Positions 25,565-34,058 of a stretch of 64,000 nt of DNA are shown one piece after another. The first letter of the stretch is position 1, and the number at the start of each line of letters is the position of its first letter. Location of the stretch: contig DATKVJ010000133.1 of assembly GCA_035530135.1 (NCBI GenBank), positions 33,846 through 97,845 of the forward strand, written 5' to 3'. Under the pieces are notes generated by a model. That model did no database searches. It saw only the letters and a program-made list of their open reading frames with translations, and had not been told where the DNA came from. The position numbers were made by a program, and so were the translations under genes. Source of the DNA: CAIYYX01 sp035530135 (GTDB taxonomy: Bacteria; Pseudomonadota; Gammaproteobacteria; Burkholderiales; Rhodocyclaceae).

Positions 25565-25801
25565 ATGCTGGATCCCAAACAAATCGAGACCTGGATCAAT
25601 CAGGGCCTGGCTTGCGAGCACCTGTCCATCGACGGCGACGGCCACCATTTCGCGGCGCTGATCGTCAGCCGCGAGTTCGCGGGCATGAGTCGCGTCAAGC
25701 GCCAGCAGCGGGTCTACCAGATCATCAAGGACAGGCTCGACTCGGGCGAACTGCACGCCCTGTCGATGCAGACCCTGACCCCCGAGGAATGGCAGAAGTA
25801 G
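25565..25801 (+). CDS. ibaG: BolA family protein (IbaG-like)
   Basis: 78 residues with the BolA class II KH-like fold: 'EHLSIDGDGHHFAALIVSREFAGMSRVKRQQRVYQIIKDRLDSGELHALSMQTLTPEEW'. The 'RVKRQQRVY' motif is the family signature. IbaG proteins pair with monothiol glutaredoxins in Fe–S handling and affect the envelope and acid response. It sits directly before murA, the conserved arrangement in gamma- and betaproteobacteria. Confidence 0.88.
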   Translation: MLDPKQIETWINQGLACEHLSIDGDGHHFAALIVSREFAGMSRVKRQQRVYQIIKDRLDSGELHALSMQTLTPEEWQK

Positions 25802-25811
25802 GCAGCGGCCC

Positions 25812-27083
25812 ATGGACAAGCTATTGATCGAAGGCGGCGTACCGCTCGCAGGCGAAGCGGCCATCTCGGGCGCCAAGAACGCCGCCTTGCCCCTGCTCTG
25901 CGCCGCGCTGCTCAGCCGCGAGCCCCTGACGCTGACCAATGTGCCGGATCTCAACGACGTCGATACCATGCTCGGCTTGCTCGAACAGATGGGTGTTGCG
26001 ATCGCTCGCGACGGCGACACGGTGACGCTCGACGCCTCCCGTCTGGACAATCCGGTGGCGCCCTACGAACAGGTCAAGACCATGCGCGCCGCGATCCTGG
26101 TGCTCGGCCCCCTGGTGGCGCGCGCCGGCGAGGCGAAGGTCAGTCTGCCCGGCGGCTGCGCCATCGGCGCCCGGCCGGTGGATCAACACATCAAGGGGCT
26201 CGCGGCGATGGGCGCGGAGGTCAGCGTCGAACACGGCTACGTCATCGCCAGGGCGCCGCGGCAGAAGGACGGCAGCGCGCGTCTGACGGGTGCCAGACTG
26301 TTTACCGACATGGTGACCGTGACCGGTACCGAAAATCTGATGATGGCCGCCTGCCTGGCCGAGGGCGAGACGGTGATCGAGAACGCCGCGCGCGAACCCG
26401 AGGTGGTCGACCTGGCCGATTGCCTGGTGAAAATGGGCGCGCAGATCGCCGGCGCCGGCAGCGATGTGATCCGCATCCGCGGCGTCGCCAGGATGCACGG
26501 CGCCACCCATCGGATCATGCCCGACCGCATCGAGACCGGCACCTATCTGTGCGCGGCGGCGGCCACCGGCGGCAGCATCCGCCTGACCGGCGCGCCAGCC
26601 GGCGGCCTCGACGCGGTGCTCGACAAACTGACGGAAGCCGGCTGCAAGCTGACCAACGAGGACGGCGCCATCGCACTGGCGGCGCCGAAGAAGCTCGCCG
26701 CGGTGAGCCTGCGCACCTCGCCCTATCCCGCCTTTCCGACCGACATGCAGGCGCAGTTCATGGCGCTTAACAGCGTCGCCGTGGGCACCGCGGTGATCCG
26801 CGAGACGATTTTCGAGAACCGCTTCATGCACGCCGTCGAACTGATCCGCCTGGGCGCAGACATCAGGATCGACGGCAATACCGCGGTGGTCAAGGGCGTG
26901 GACCGGCTCGACGGCGCCACGGTGATGGCCACCGACCTGCGCGCCTCGGCCAGCCTGGTCATTGCCGGGCTGGTGGCTCAAGGCGAGACCTTGATCGAGC
27001 GCATCTACCATCTCGACCGCGGCTACGAAGGACTGGAACAGAAGCTCAGCGCGCTGGGCGCCCGCGTCCGGCGGCTGCGGTAG
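25812..27083 (+). CDS. murA: UDP-N-acetylglucosamine 1-carboxyvinyltransferase MurA
   Basis: 423 residues, normal length. K22–N23 in 'ISGAKNAALPLL' and the catalytic Cys116 in 'LPGGCAIGARPVD' are present, so the enzyme should be fosfomycin-sensitive. 'RMHGATHRIMPDRIETGTYLCAAA' and 'AFPTDMQAQFMAL' are further family signatures. It commits UDP-GlcNAc to peptidoglycan synthesis. It lies 10 bp after ibaG. Its TAG stop falls inside a TAGAAT that may be a -10 box for hisG. Confidence 0.95.
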   Translation: MDKLLIEGGVPLAGEAAISGAKNAALPLLCAALLSREPLTLTNVPDLNDVDTMLGLLEQMGVAIARDGDTVTLDASRLDNPVAPYEQVKTMRAAILVLGPLVARAGEAKVSLPGGCAIGARPVDQHIKGLAAMGAEVSVEHGYVIARAPRQKDGSARLTGARLFTDMVTVTGTENLMMAACLAEGETVIENAAREPEVVDLADCLVKMGAQIAGAGSDVIRIRGVARMHGATHRIMPDRIETGTYLCAAAATGGSIRLTGAPAGGLDAVLDKLTEAGCKLTNEDGAIALAAPKKLAAVSLRTSPYPAFPTDMQAQFMALNSVAVGTAVIRETIFENRFMHAVELIRLGADIRIDGNTAVVKGVDRLDGATVMATDLRASASLVIAGLVAQGETLIERIYHLDRGYEGLEQKLSALGARVRRLR

Positions 27084-27114
27084 AATCGGCGTTTTGCGCG
27101 GACCCGAGCCCACC

Positions 27115-27756
27115 GTGAACGGCATCACCATCGCCCTGTCGAAGGGCCGCATTTTCGAGGAAACGCTGCCACTCCTGGCGGCGGCCGGCATCGTGCCGCA
27201 AGAGAACCCGGAGTCCTCGCGCAAGTTGATCATCAGTACCAACCGGCCCGACGTGCGCGTCGTCATCGTGCGCGCCTCGGACACGCCGACCTATGTCCAG
27301 TACGGCGCCGCGGACGTCGGCATCGCCGGCAAGGACGTGCTCCTGGAACACGGTGGCGCCGGCCTCTACCAGCCCCTGGACCTGAAAATCGCCCGCTGCA
27401 GGATGTGCGTCGCCGCGCCCGCCGGCTTCGATTACCAGCAGGCGGTCAAGCGCGGCGCCAGGCTCTCGGTCGCGACCAAGTACCTCCATACGGCGCGCGA
27501 GCACTTTGCCGACAAGGGCGTCCATGTCGACCTGATCAAGCTCTATGGCTCGATGGAGCTCGCCCCCCTGGTCGGCCTCGCCGACGCCATCGTTGATCTG
27601 GTCTCCAGCGGCAACACCCTGAAGGCCAACAATCTGGTCGTGGTCGAGGAAATCCTGGAGATCTCCTCGCGCTTGATCGTCAATCAGGCGGCGCTGAAGA
27701 TGAAGCGCGGGATTCTGCAGCCGCTGCTCGAAGCCTTTGCCGGAGCGGTGCAGTGA
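27115..27756 (+). CDS. hisG: ATP phosphoribosyltransferase, short form HisG
   Basis: 213 residues from the GTG at 27115 ('MNGITIALSKGRIFEETLPLLAAAGI'). A TTG 21 bases earlier is unlikely. 'GAADVGIAGKDVLLEHG' and 'LYGSMELAPLVGLADAIVDLVSSGNTLKANNL' are the PRPP-binding and family motifs. It catalyses the first step of histidine synthesis. The C-terminal regulatory domain of the long form is absent, so it should need HisZ, which is not in this window. It overlaps hisD by 4 bp (GTGA). Confidence 0.94.
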   Translation: MNGITIALSKGRIFEETLPLLAAAGIVPQENPESSRKLIISTNRPDVRVVIVRASDTPTYVQYGAADVGIAGKDVLLEHGGAGLYQPLDLKIARCRMCVAAPAGFDYQQAVKRGARLSVATKYLHTAREHFADKGVHVDLIKLYGSMELAPLVGLADAIVDLVSSGNTLKANNLVVVEEILEISSRLIVNQAALKMKRGILQPLLEAFAGAVQ

Positions 27757-29054
27757 GCACGATCAGGCGCCTCGACACGCGCGAGCCGGATTTCCTGGTG
27801 CAACTCGATGCACTGCTCGCCATCGACACCTCGACCGACGAGCAGATCGAGCGGGCCGTCGCCGAGATCCTCGCCGATGTTCGTTCCCGCGGCGATGCGG
27901 CGGTGCTCGACTACACGCGCCGCTTCGACCGGCAAGACGCCGGCAGCGTCGCCGAGCTGGAACTGTCGCAGGCGGTGCTGGCTGCCGCTTTCGCGGGCTT
28001 GCCGGGGGTGCAGCGTGCGGCGCTGGAACAGGCCGCCGCCCGCATCAGGAGCTTTCACCAGCGGCAGCGGGCGGAGTCCTGGGAATACCTCGAGGCGGAC
28101 GGCACGCGGCTCGGGCAGAAGCTGACGCCGCTCGACCGCGTCGGGCTGTATGTCCCCGGCGGACGGGCGGCCTACCCCAGTTCGGTGTTGATGAACGCCT
28201 TGCCGGCCCAGGTGGCCGGCGTCGGCGAACTGATCATGGTGGTGCCCTGCCCGGGCGGCGAGAGGAGCCCGCTGGTGCTCGCGGCGGCCCACCTGGCCGG
28301 CGTCGGCCGGGTGTTCATGGTCGGCGGGGCGCAGGCGGTGGGCGCCCTGGCCTACGGCACCCGGACGATTCCGCAGGTGGACAAGATCGTCGGCCCCGGC
28401 AATGCCTATGTCGCAGCGGCCAAACGCCGCGTCTTCGGCGTGGTCGGCATCGACATGGTGGCCGGGCCTTCCGAGGTGCTGGTGATCGCCGACGGCTCGG
28501 CCAATCCCGACTGGGTGGCGATGGACCTCTTCGCCCAGGCCGAGCACGACGAGCTGGCCCAATCCATCCTGCTCTGCCCCGATGCGGAATTCATAGCGGC
28601 GGTTTCAGAGAGCATCGCAAGACTCCTGCCGACGATGTCCCGGCAAGCAGTGATCTCGGCTTCGCTCAAGAATCGCGGCGCCTTGATCCGGGTGCGCGAC
28701 CTGGAAGAGGCCTGCACCATCGCCAATCGCATCGCGCCCGAGCACCTGGAACTGGCGGTGGCCGAGCCGGGCCCGCTGGCGGACAGGATCCGCCACGCCG
28801 GCGCGATCTTCCTCGGCCATTACGCCAGCGAATCGCTCGGCGACTATTGCGCCGGCCCCAACCACGTGCTGCCGACCTCGCGCAGCGCGCGCTACTCCAG
28901 CCCGCTCGGGGTCTATGACTTCCAGAAGCGCACCAGCCTGATCGAGGTGTCGGCGGCGGGCGCCCGGACGCTGGGTCCGATCGCCGTCACCCTTGCCGAA
29001 GGCGAGGGCCTGACCGCCCACGCCCGAGCCGCCGAGCTGCGCTTCAAACCATAG
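27753..29054 (+). CDS. hisD: Histidinol dehydrogenase HisD
   Basis: 433 residues: 'YVPGGRAAYPSSVLMNALPAQVAGV', 'VGGAQAVGALAYGTRTIPQVDKIVGPGNAYVAAAKRRVFG', 'AGPSEVLVIADGSANPDWVAMDLFAQAEHDELAQS' (the zinc and catalytic region), and the 'PEHLELAV' catalytic Glu/His motif. It oxidises L-histidinol to L-histidine in two NAD+-dependent steps. It starts with GTG overlapping hisG. The next plus-strand his gene is nearly 3 kb away because the expected hisC position is disrupted. Confidence 0.95.
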   Translation: MSTIRRLDTREPDFLVQLDALLAIDTSTDEQIERAVAEILADVRSRGDAAVLDYTRRFDRQDAGSVAELELSQAVLAAAFAGLPGVQRAALEQAAARIRSFHQRQRAESWEYLEADGTRLGQKLTPLDRVGLYVPGGRAAYPSSVLMNALPAQVAGVGELIMVVPCPGGERSPLVLAAAHLAGVGRVFMVGGAQAVGALAYGTRTIPQVDKIVGPGNAYVAAAKRRVFGVVGIDMVAGPSEVLVIADGSANPDWVAMDLFAQAEHDELAQSILLCPDAEFIAAVSESIARLLPTMSRQAVISASLKNRGALIRVRDLEEACTIANRIAPEHLELAVAEPGPLADRIRHAGAIFLGHYASESLGDYCAGPNHVLPTSRSARYSSPLGVYDFQKRTSLIEVSAAGARTLGPIAVTLAEGEGLTAHARAAELRFKP

Positions 29055-29117
29055 CCGTTGCGAGGCGCCTGTTTCGGCGCGGACGAAACTGCACACGGGC
29101 CATGAACCCTGGCACTT

Positions 29118-29157
29118 CGTCATCGCGACTGCCGCGGCCTGCGGCCTCGCAGTGACG
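29118..29157. repeat. REP-like palindrome
   Basis: CGTCATCGCGA at the left pairs with TCGCAGTGACG at the right around a GC-rich centre. Related elements occur at 30798–30835 and 58339–58395, all outside genes. Confidence 0.6.
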
Positions 29158-29261
29158 GCAGCGTGGCGATCTTGGATTGCTTCGCCTTCGGCTCGCAACG
29201 ACGAGCGAAGAAAGTCCCCGTGGGACGGAGTGGAGGGTTCATGGAAATGTGCAGGTGGGCT

Positions 29262-29473
29262 GGCAGCGACAGTTGCCGGGTCTCGCCCCGGCGGGCGACC
29301 CACTTTCTTGTCCCGCGACAAGAAAGTGAGCAAAGAAACGCGCCCCGCTACCCCGGCCTGCGGCTTCCCTCGCTCCAGGCCACCAGCCCTGCCGGCCGCT
29401 AAACTCGCTGCGCTCAAACAACGCGGCCGGACCGCCCAGGTCTGGCGGTCCTCCACTCGGCGGGGCAGAGGGG
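29262..29473 (+). repeat. Inverted repeat, left arm
   Basis: Nearly the reverse complement of 30544–30767. It starts GGCAGCGACAGTTGCCGGG and ends with CTCCACTCGGCGGGG plus CAGAGGGG. It contains the 26-nt hairpin ACTTTCTTGTC-N4-GACAAGAAAGT (29302–29327). The arms differ by a few substitutions and one ~12-nt insertion in the right arm next to the hairpin. They enclose only the AT-rich orphan gene. Confidence 0.85.
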
Positions 29474-29567
29474 TATGGTCGCAGTTGGTCCGTAGCGGCC
29501 AGTCGAGGTTGCTATCGCATTTTGATTGCGGCACGATGTGGCTATCCATTGGAATATTAGGTCACAT

Positions 29568-30404
29568 ATGCTCTTCTGGTTAGGCACACATCTGGGGGAA
29601 CTCTTCAAACAGGCGTTTGGCCCGTTCGTAGGTGCTGGTTTGGCGTTCTTAACGACTCGGATGCATGATGTAGCGAGGCGCTATCGCGAAAACGTCGCCT
29701 CGGGAAATTTGGCTTTATTCGCTGTGAAAAGTCAGCTCAATGAATTCCTTCTTTTCCGCAAAAATTTACGTCAAGACATGGCCTCAAAAAAGAGGCCTAA
29801 AGATTCGCCTTTATGGTTAGTTATTCGACCTTCGTTTCACACTTATGTTGGATATACCATTGACTTCAAGTCGCTAGGTTTTCTATTCGAAAATCGGGGC
29901 CATGGCCCATTGTTCGATGCTCTTCATATGTCACAGACTTCCTATGTAGATCTTATCAAGGCAGATAAATTTCGTAACGCCTCAGTGGTTGAACTGCAAC
30001 GTGAAATGGCGAAGTGTCAAAGTACAAACCCAGAGAGCACACTTCAAGATTATCAAAAGGCTGTTGGCCCATACGTCATCGCGATAGTGGAAGGTGCTGT
30101 CGTTGGCCTTGCGAAAAGGGCGAGAGACGATGAAAAGGTCTATCAAGAGGCGTTTTCAGAATTGCGTATAGCCCTAGAAAAGGAACTGCGCGGCGTTTGG
30201 TGGCGGAGAGATGTCTGGTTGCGCAGGAAGAAACCCTCTTTCATTGACATCGAAGAGCCCCTACCTCATTTTGCGAAGGAATCACTGCCAGATATGCCAG
30301 CATGTGTCATGCAGGCTCTAGCGAGCCTTACAGCAGATGACGTAGCAACGGTTCAGAAAGCGGCTGGTGTAAAAAGTATCAGTGGTGGTGATGCTGCGCA
30401 ATAA
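29568..30404 (+). CDS. Orphan protein of unknown function in an inverted-repeat-flanked island
   Basis: 278 residues from the ATG at 29568; a TTG 42 bases upstream is a possible but weaker start. I do not recognise a family. The N-terminus has one moderately hydrophobic segment ('LFKQAFGPFVGAGLAFL') followed by a charged helix, so it may be membrane-associated. The rest is mixed helix with Trp/Arg-rich 'GVWWRRDVWLRRKKPSF' at about 210–226. Base and codon use are visibly more AT-rich than any neighbour (many AAA, TTT and ATT codons), which suggests foreign origin. It lies between long inverted repeats inside the his locus. A defence or toxin role is conceivable but unsupported. Confidence 0.7.
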   Translation: MLFWLGTHLGELFKQAFGPFVGAGLAFLTTRMHDVARRYRENVASGNLALFAVKSQLNEFLLFRKNLRQDMASKKRPKDSPLWLVIRPSFHTYVGYTIDFKSLGFLFENRGHGPLFDALHMSQTSYVDLIKADKFRNASVVELQREMAKCQSTNPESTLQDYQKAVGPYVIAIVEGAVVGLAKRARDDEKVYQEAFSELRIALEKELRGVWWRRDVWLRRKKPSFIDIEEPLPHFAKESLPDMPACVMQALASLTADDVATVQKAAGVKSISGGDAAQ

Positions 30405-30543
30405 TGCAGTGCGGTACCAGTGACATCTCTATGTGAACGTCTGCATTTCATAGTTGCGACGGGCCGCTTCGGGGCGCCAGGACTTTCCGATTTGGATTCT
30501 GGACACCGGAATAACAAGCGCAACGGAGAATTTGACTTTGGCT

Positions 30544-30767
30544 CCCCTCTACCCCGCCGAGTGGAGGGGCGCCGGACCTGGGCCGTCCGGCCGCGTTGTT
30601 TGAGCGCAGCGAGTTTAGCGGCCGGCAGGGCTGGTGGCCTGGAGCGAGGGAAGCCGCAGGCCGGGGTAGCGGGGCGCTTCAGTTGGCAAACCCGTTTGCT
30701 TACTTTCTTGTCGCGGGACAAGAAAGTGAGTCGCCCGCCGGGGCGAGACCCGGCAACTGTCGCTGCC
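30544..30767 (-). repeat. Inverted repeat, right arm
   Basis: Reverse-complement partner of 29262–29473, sharing the same internal hairpin (30702–30727). The extra ~12 nt relative to the left arm lie next to the hairpin, around 30680–30700. Confidence 0.85.
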
Positions 30768-30797
30768 ATCAACCCGCCGGCACCATGAGCCAAGGGC

Positions 30798-30835
30798 CGT
30801 CATCGAGATTGCTTCGCCTGAGGCTCGCAATGACG
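30798..30835. repeat. REP-like palindrome
   Basis: CGTCATCGAGATTGC at the left pairs with GCTCGCAATGACG at the right. Same family as 29118–29157 and 58339–58395. It lies just beyond the hisC stop. Confidence 0.6.
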
Positions 30836-30838
30836 GAC

Positions 30839-31906
30839 TCATTCCGAGGCTCCCAGTATCTCCGCCAAGGCGGCCGTCAATGCCCGACACTGCCCGTCGG
30901 TGCCGACGGTGATGCGCAGGAACTGGGCTATGCGCGGCAGCTCGAAGTGACGCACGATGATCCCCCGGGTTCTCAGCGATCGGGCCAGTTCCGCGCCGTC
31001 CATTGCCGGGTGCCGGGCGAAGACGAAATTCGCTTTTGACGGCAGCACCTGGAAGCCCAGTTCGACTAGCGAGCGGATCAAGGCCTCGCGGCTGGCGATC
31101 ACCATCTGGCGGGTGCGCTCGAAGTGTTCCCGATCCTCGATGGCGGCGACCGCGCCGGCGATGGCCAAGCGGTCTAGCGGATAGGAGTTGAAGCTGTTCT
31201 TCACCCGCTCCAGCGCCTCGATCAGAGCGGCGTCGCCCACCGCGAAGCCGACCCTGAGACCCGCCAGGGAGCGCGACTTGGACAGGGTCTGGACCACCAG
31301 CAGATTCGGATGGCGGTCGATCAGGGATATGGCGGATTCCCCGCCGAAGTCGACGTAGGCCTCGTCGATCACCACCACCGATTCCTCGTTGGCCTTGAGC
31401 AGGCGTTCGATCTCGGACAGCGGCAGCAGGCAGCCGGTGGGGGCGTTGGGATTGGGGAAAATGATGCCGCCGTTGGCCTTGCGGTAGTCATCGACCTCGA
31501 TCTCGAAGGCCTCGGAGAGCGGCACGGCGCGGTAATCGATGCCGTACAGGGCGCAGTAAACGGGGTAAAAACTGTAGCTGACATCGGGAAACAGCACCGG
31601 CCGCTCGTGCTTCAACAGGGCGAGGAAGACGTGGGCCAGGACTTCGTCGGAACCGTTGCCGACGAACACCTGCTGCGGACTCAAACCGTGGTAGTCGGCG
31701 ATCGCTTCCTTCAGGCGCAAGGCGTTGGGATCGGGATAGAGCCTCAGCGTCTCGCCGGCCTCATTCTTGAGGGCTTCGAGCACCCGCGGCGAGGGCCCGT
31801 AGGGGTTCTCGTTGGTGTTGAGCTTGACCAGATTGGCGAGCTTGGGCTGCTCGCCGGGCACGTAAGGCGTGAGGTCGCGGACGACGGTGCTCCAGTATTT
31901 GCTCAT
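30839..31906 (-). CDS. hisC: Histidinol-phosphate aminotransferase HisC (inverted)
   Basis: 355 residues, a PLP fold type I aminotransferase: 'KLNTNENPYGPSPRVLEAL', 'QQVFVGNGSDEVLAHVFLALL', 'NPNAPTGCLLP', 'VIDEAYVDFGG', and the PLP-lysine motif 'QTLSKSRSLAGLRVGFAVG'. It converts imidazole-acetol phosphate to histidinol phosphate. It lies on the minus strand while all other his genes are on the plus strand; related genomes usually keep hisGDCBHAFI in one direction. It therefore needs its own promoter in the 123-bp gap shared with hisB. Confidence 0.94.
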   Translation of the reverse strand: MSKYWSTVVRDLTPYVPGEQPKLANLVKLNTNENPYGPSPRVLEALKNEAGETLRLYPDPNALRLKEAIADYHGLSPQQVFVGNGSDEVLAHVFLALLKHERPVLFPDVSYSFYPVYCALYGIDYRAVPLSEAFEIEVDDYRKANGGIIFPNPNAPTGCLLPLSEIERLLKANEESVVVIDEAYVDFGGESAISLIDRHPNLLVVQTLSKSRSLAGLRVGFAVGDAALIEALERVKNSFNSYPLDRLAIAGAVAAIEDREHFERTRQMVIASREALIRSLVELGFQVLPSKANFVFARHPAMDGAELARSLRTRGIIVRHFELPRIAQFLRITVGTDGQCRALTAALAEILGASE

Positions 31907-31964
31907 GTTCGATTCGGAGGGGCGGCGGTGCCCGATGGGTACTAGGCGAGAATGCGCGAAATGG

Positions 31965-31970
31965 TATCAT
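31965..31970 (+). promoter_or_regulatory. Putative extended -10 for hisB operon
   Basis: TATCAT preceded by TGG in the hisC/hisB divergent gap, 60 bp upstream of the hisB ATG. No clear -35 is visible. A promoter is needed here because hisC points the other way. Confidence 0.35.
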
Positions 31971-32029
31971 GCCTGCGTGTTAGGATCGCAGCGCGCCACG
32001 GGGCCGCGGCGGGTTTTGACGGTGTCCAA

Positions 32030-32617
32030 ATGCGCCAGGCCGAAATTTCTCGCAATACCCTAGAAACGCAGGTGATCGTTCGCGTGGACCTCGACGGCAC
32101 CGGCCAGTCGCGCCTATCCTCAGGCATCGGTTTTCTCGACCACATGCTCGACCAGATCGCCCGCCATGGCATGATCGACCTCGACGTCGAGGCCAAGGGC
32201 GACCTGCATATCGACGCTCACCACAGCGTCGAGGATATCGGCATCACGCTCGGACAGGCGATCGCCCGCGCCGTCGGCGACAAGCAGGGCCTCGCCCGCT
32301 ACGGTCACGCCTACGTGCCGCTCGACGAGGCCCTGTCGCGCGTCGTGGTGGATCTCTCCGGCCGGCCGGGATTGGTCTTCAAGGTCGAGTTTACGCGGGC
32401 GATGATCGGCGAATTCGACGTGGACCTGGTGCGCGAGTTTTTCCAGGGCCTGGTCAATCATGCCGCCATTACCTTGCACATCGACAATCTTCGCGGCGCC
32501 AACGCCCATCACCAGGCCGAGACGGTGTTCAAGGCCTTTGGCCGGGCGCTGCGCATGGCCGTGGCGGTCGATCCAAGGGCGGCCGGCCGCGTGCCGTCGA
32601 CCAAGGGCAGCCTGTAG
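32030..32617 (+). CDS. hisB: Imidazoleglycerol-phosphate dehydratase HisB
   Basis: 195 residues from the ATG at 32030 ('MRQAEISRNTLETQVIVRVDLDGTG'), the usual length of monofunctional HisB. The frame is open 26 codons earlier, but those residues do not belong to the family. Metal-binding His motifs are 'GFLDHMLDQIARHG', 'DAHHSVEDIGI' and 'NAHHQAE'. It dehydrates imidazole glycerol phosphate. First gene of the plus-strand hisBHAFI block; hisH starts 5 bp after its stop. Confidence 0.93.
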   Translation: MRQAEISRNTLETQVIVRVDLDGTGQSRLSSGIGFLDHMLDQIARHGMIDLDVEAKGDLHIDAHHSVEDIGITLGQAIARAVGDKQGLARYGHAYVPLDEALSRVVVDLSGRPGLVFKVEFTRAMIGEFDVDLVREFFQGLVNHAAITLHIDNLRGANAHHQAETVFKAFGRALRMAVAVDPRAAGRVPSTKGSL

Positions 32618-32622
32618 ATCAA

Positions 32623-33261
32623 ATGGCGAGCGTCGCGGTCGTCGATTACGGCATGGGCAATCTGCGTTCGGTGGCTAAAGCCATCGAGCACGTCGCGCCC
32701 GGTGAGCGCGTGCTCGTCACTTCCAGCGCCGGGGATATCGCGGCCGCCGACCGCGTCGTCGTGCCGGGGCAGGGAGCGATGCCCGACTGCATGCGCGAAC
32801 TCTCGGCGCGCGGCCTCGCCGATGCCGTGGTGCGGGCCACGGCGGAAAAACCCTTTCTCGGCATCTGCGTCGGCCTGCAGATGCTCTTCGGCCACGCCGA
32901 GGAGGGCGACGTCATGGGCCTCGGCGTCCTGGCCGGAAGGGTGCCGCGCTTTCCGCGCGCGGCGATGGTGGCCGCCGACGGCAGCCGCCTCAAGGTGCCG
33001 CATATGGGCTGGAATCAGGTGTTCCAGGCCGAACCGCATCCGCTCTGGGCCGGCATCGAGGACGGCTCGCGTTTCTATTTCGTGCATAGCTATTACGTCG
33101 AGCCGGCGCTGCCCGGGCTGATCGCCGGCTCGACGAATTACGGCATCCCCTTTACCAGCGCGGTCGCCCGCGATAATATCTTCGCCGTACAATTTCATCC
33201 GGAAAAAAGCGCGAAGGACGGACTCGCGCTGCTCTCCAATTTCATGCGCTGGAATCCCTGA
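32623..33261 (+). CDS. hisH: Imidazole glycerol phosphate synthase glutaminase subunit HisH
   Basis: 212 residues, class I glutamine amidotransferase. 'VVDYGMGNLRSVAKAIEH' opens the protein, the nucleophile Cys is in 'PFLGICVGLQMLFGHAEEG', and the His/Glu pair is in 'VQFHPEKSAKDGLALLSNF'. It supplies ammonia to HisF. It lies between hisB and hisA in the usual order. Confidence 0.94.
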   Translation: MASVAVVDYGMGNLRSVAKAIEHVAPGERVLVTSSAGDIAAADRVVVPGQGAMPDCMRELSARGLADAVVRATAEKPFLGICVGLQMLFGHAEEGDVMGLGVLAGRVPRFPRAAMVAADGSRLKVPHMGWNQVFQAEPHPLWAGIEDGSRFYFVHSYYVEPALPGLIAGSTNYGIPFTSAVARDNIFAVQFHPEKSAKDGLALLSNFMRWNP

Positions 33262-33311
33262 GATCACCTTGAACTTCCGCACGATCTCCCATCGAGACCC
33301 GATCGACTGCC

Positions 33312-34058
33312 ATGCTCCTGATCCCCGCGATTGACCTGAAGGACGGCCACTGCGTCCGCCTGAAGCAGGGCGACATGGAAGATGCCACGGTGTTTTCCCA
33401 GGAGCCGGCGGCGATGGCGCGCCACTGGATCAAGCAGGGCGCGCGCCGCCTGCACCTCGTAGACCTGAACGGCGCTTTCGCCGGCAAGCCGAAGAACGAG
33501 GCGGCGATCAAGGCCATCCTCAAAGAGGTCGGCGAGGAGATCCCGGTCCAACTGGGCGGCGGCATCCGCGACCTCGACACCATCGGGCGCTGCCTCGACG
33601 ACGGCATCACCTACGTCATCATCGGCACCGCGGCGGTGAAGACGCCGGGCTTTCTCTACGACGCCTGCGTCGCCTTCCCGGGGCACATCATCGTCGGCCT
33701 GGACGCCAAGGACGGCAAGGTGGCGGTCAATGGCTGGTCGAAGATGACCGGCCACGACGTCGTCGATCTGGCCAGGAAGTTCGAGGACCACGGCGTCGAA
33801 GCGGTGATCTACACCGACATCGGCCGCGACGGCATGCTCTCCGGCGTGAATATCGAAGCCACGGTCAGGCTCGCCCAGGCGCTGAAGATCCCGGTCATCG
33901 CCAGCGGCGGCATCGCTAGCCTGAAGGACATCAAGGCGCTGTGCGCGGTGGAGCACGAGGGCATCATCGGCGCCATCACCGGCCGCGCGATCTACGAGGG
34001 GACGCTGGACTTCAAGAAGGCGCAGGCGGAAGCGGACAAGCTGTCGGCGAAGGGCTGA
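33312..34058 (+). CDS. hisA: ProFAR isomerase HisA
   Basis: 248 residues, TIM barrel: 'MLLIPAIDLKDGHCVRLKQGDMED' holds the first catalytic Asp, 'LVDLNGAFAG', 'VQLGGGIRDLDTIGRCLDDGITYVIIGTAAV', 'YTDIGRDGMLSGVN' holds the second Asp, and 'VIASGGIASLKDIKAL'. It isomerises ProFAR to PRFAR. It follows hisH after 50 bp and its TGA shares a base with the hisF ATG. Confidence 0.95.
   Translation: MLLIPAIDLKDGHCVRLKQGDMEDATVFSQEPAAMARHWIKQGARRLHLVDLNGAFAGKPKNEAAIKAILKEVGEEIPVQLGGGIRDLDTIGRCLDDGITYVIIGTAAVKTPGFLYDACVAFPGHIIVGLDAKDGKVAVNGWSKMTGHDVVDLARKFEDHGVEAVIYTDIGRDGMLSGVNIEATVRLAQALKIPVIASGGIASLKDIKALCAVEHEGIIGAITGRAIYEGTLDFKKAQAEADKLSAKG

Larger units (their letters stand above)
29055..29567. other. 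Intergenic region with REP-like palindrome and left inverted-repeat arm
   Basis: 513 bp after hisD without a supportable gene. It contains a CGTCAT...GTGACG REP-like palindrome (29118–29157), a second partial copy of the same repeat near 29166–29210, and the left arm of a ~215-bp inverted repeat (29262–29473). The last ~90 bp turn AT-rich and form the upstream region of the orphan gene. Confidence 0.7.
30405..30838. other. Intergenic region with right inverted-repeat arm and REP-like palindrome
   Basis: 434 bp between the orphan gene and the hisC stop. It holds a short AT-richer stretch, the right arm of the inverted repeat (30544–30767) and a REP-like palindrome (30798–30835). Open frames here are translations of the repeat and are not called. 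Confidence 0.7.

Noticed and set aside
29262..30767. A classical transposon
   Set aside because: No transposase gene is present and no target-site duplication could be identified outside the arms.
30353..30793. Small open frames within the inverted-repeat arm
   Set aside because: They are translations of the repeat. The same peptide pieces appear on the opposite strand in the other arm.
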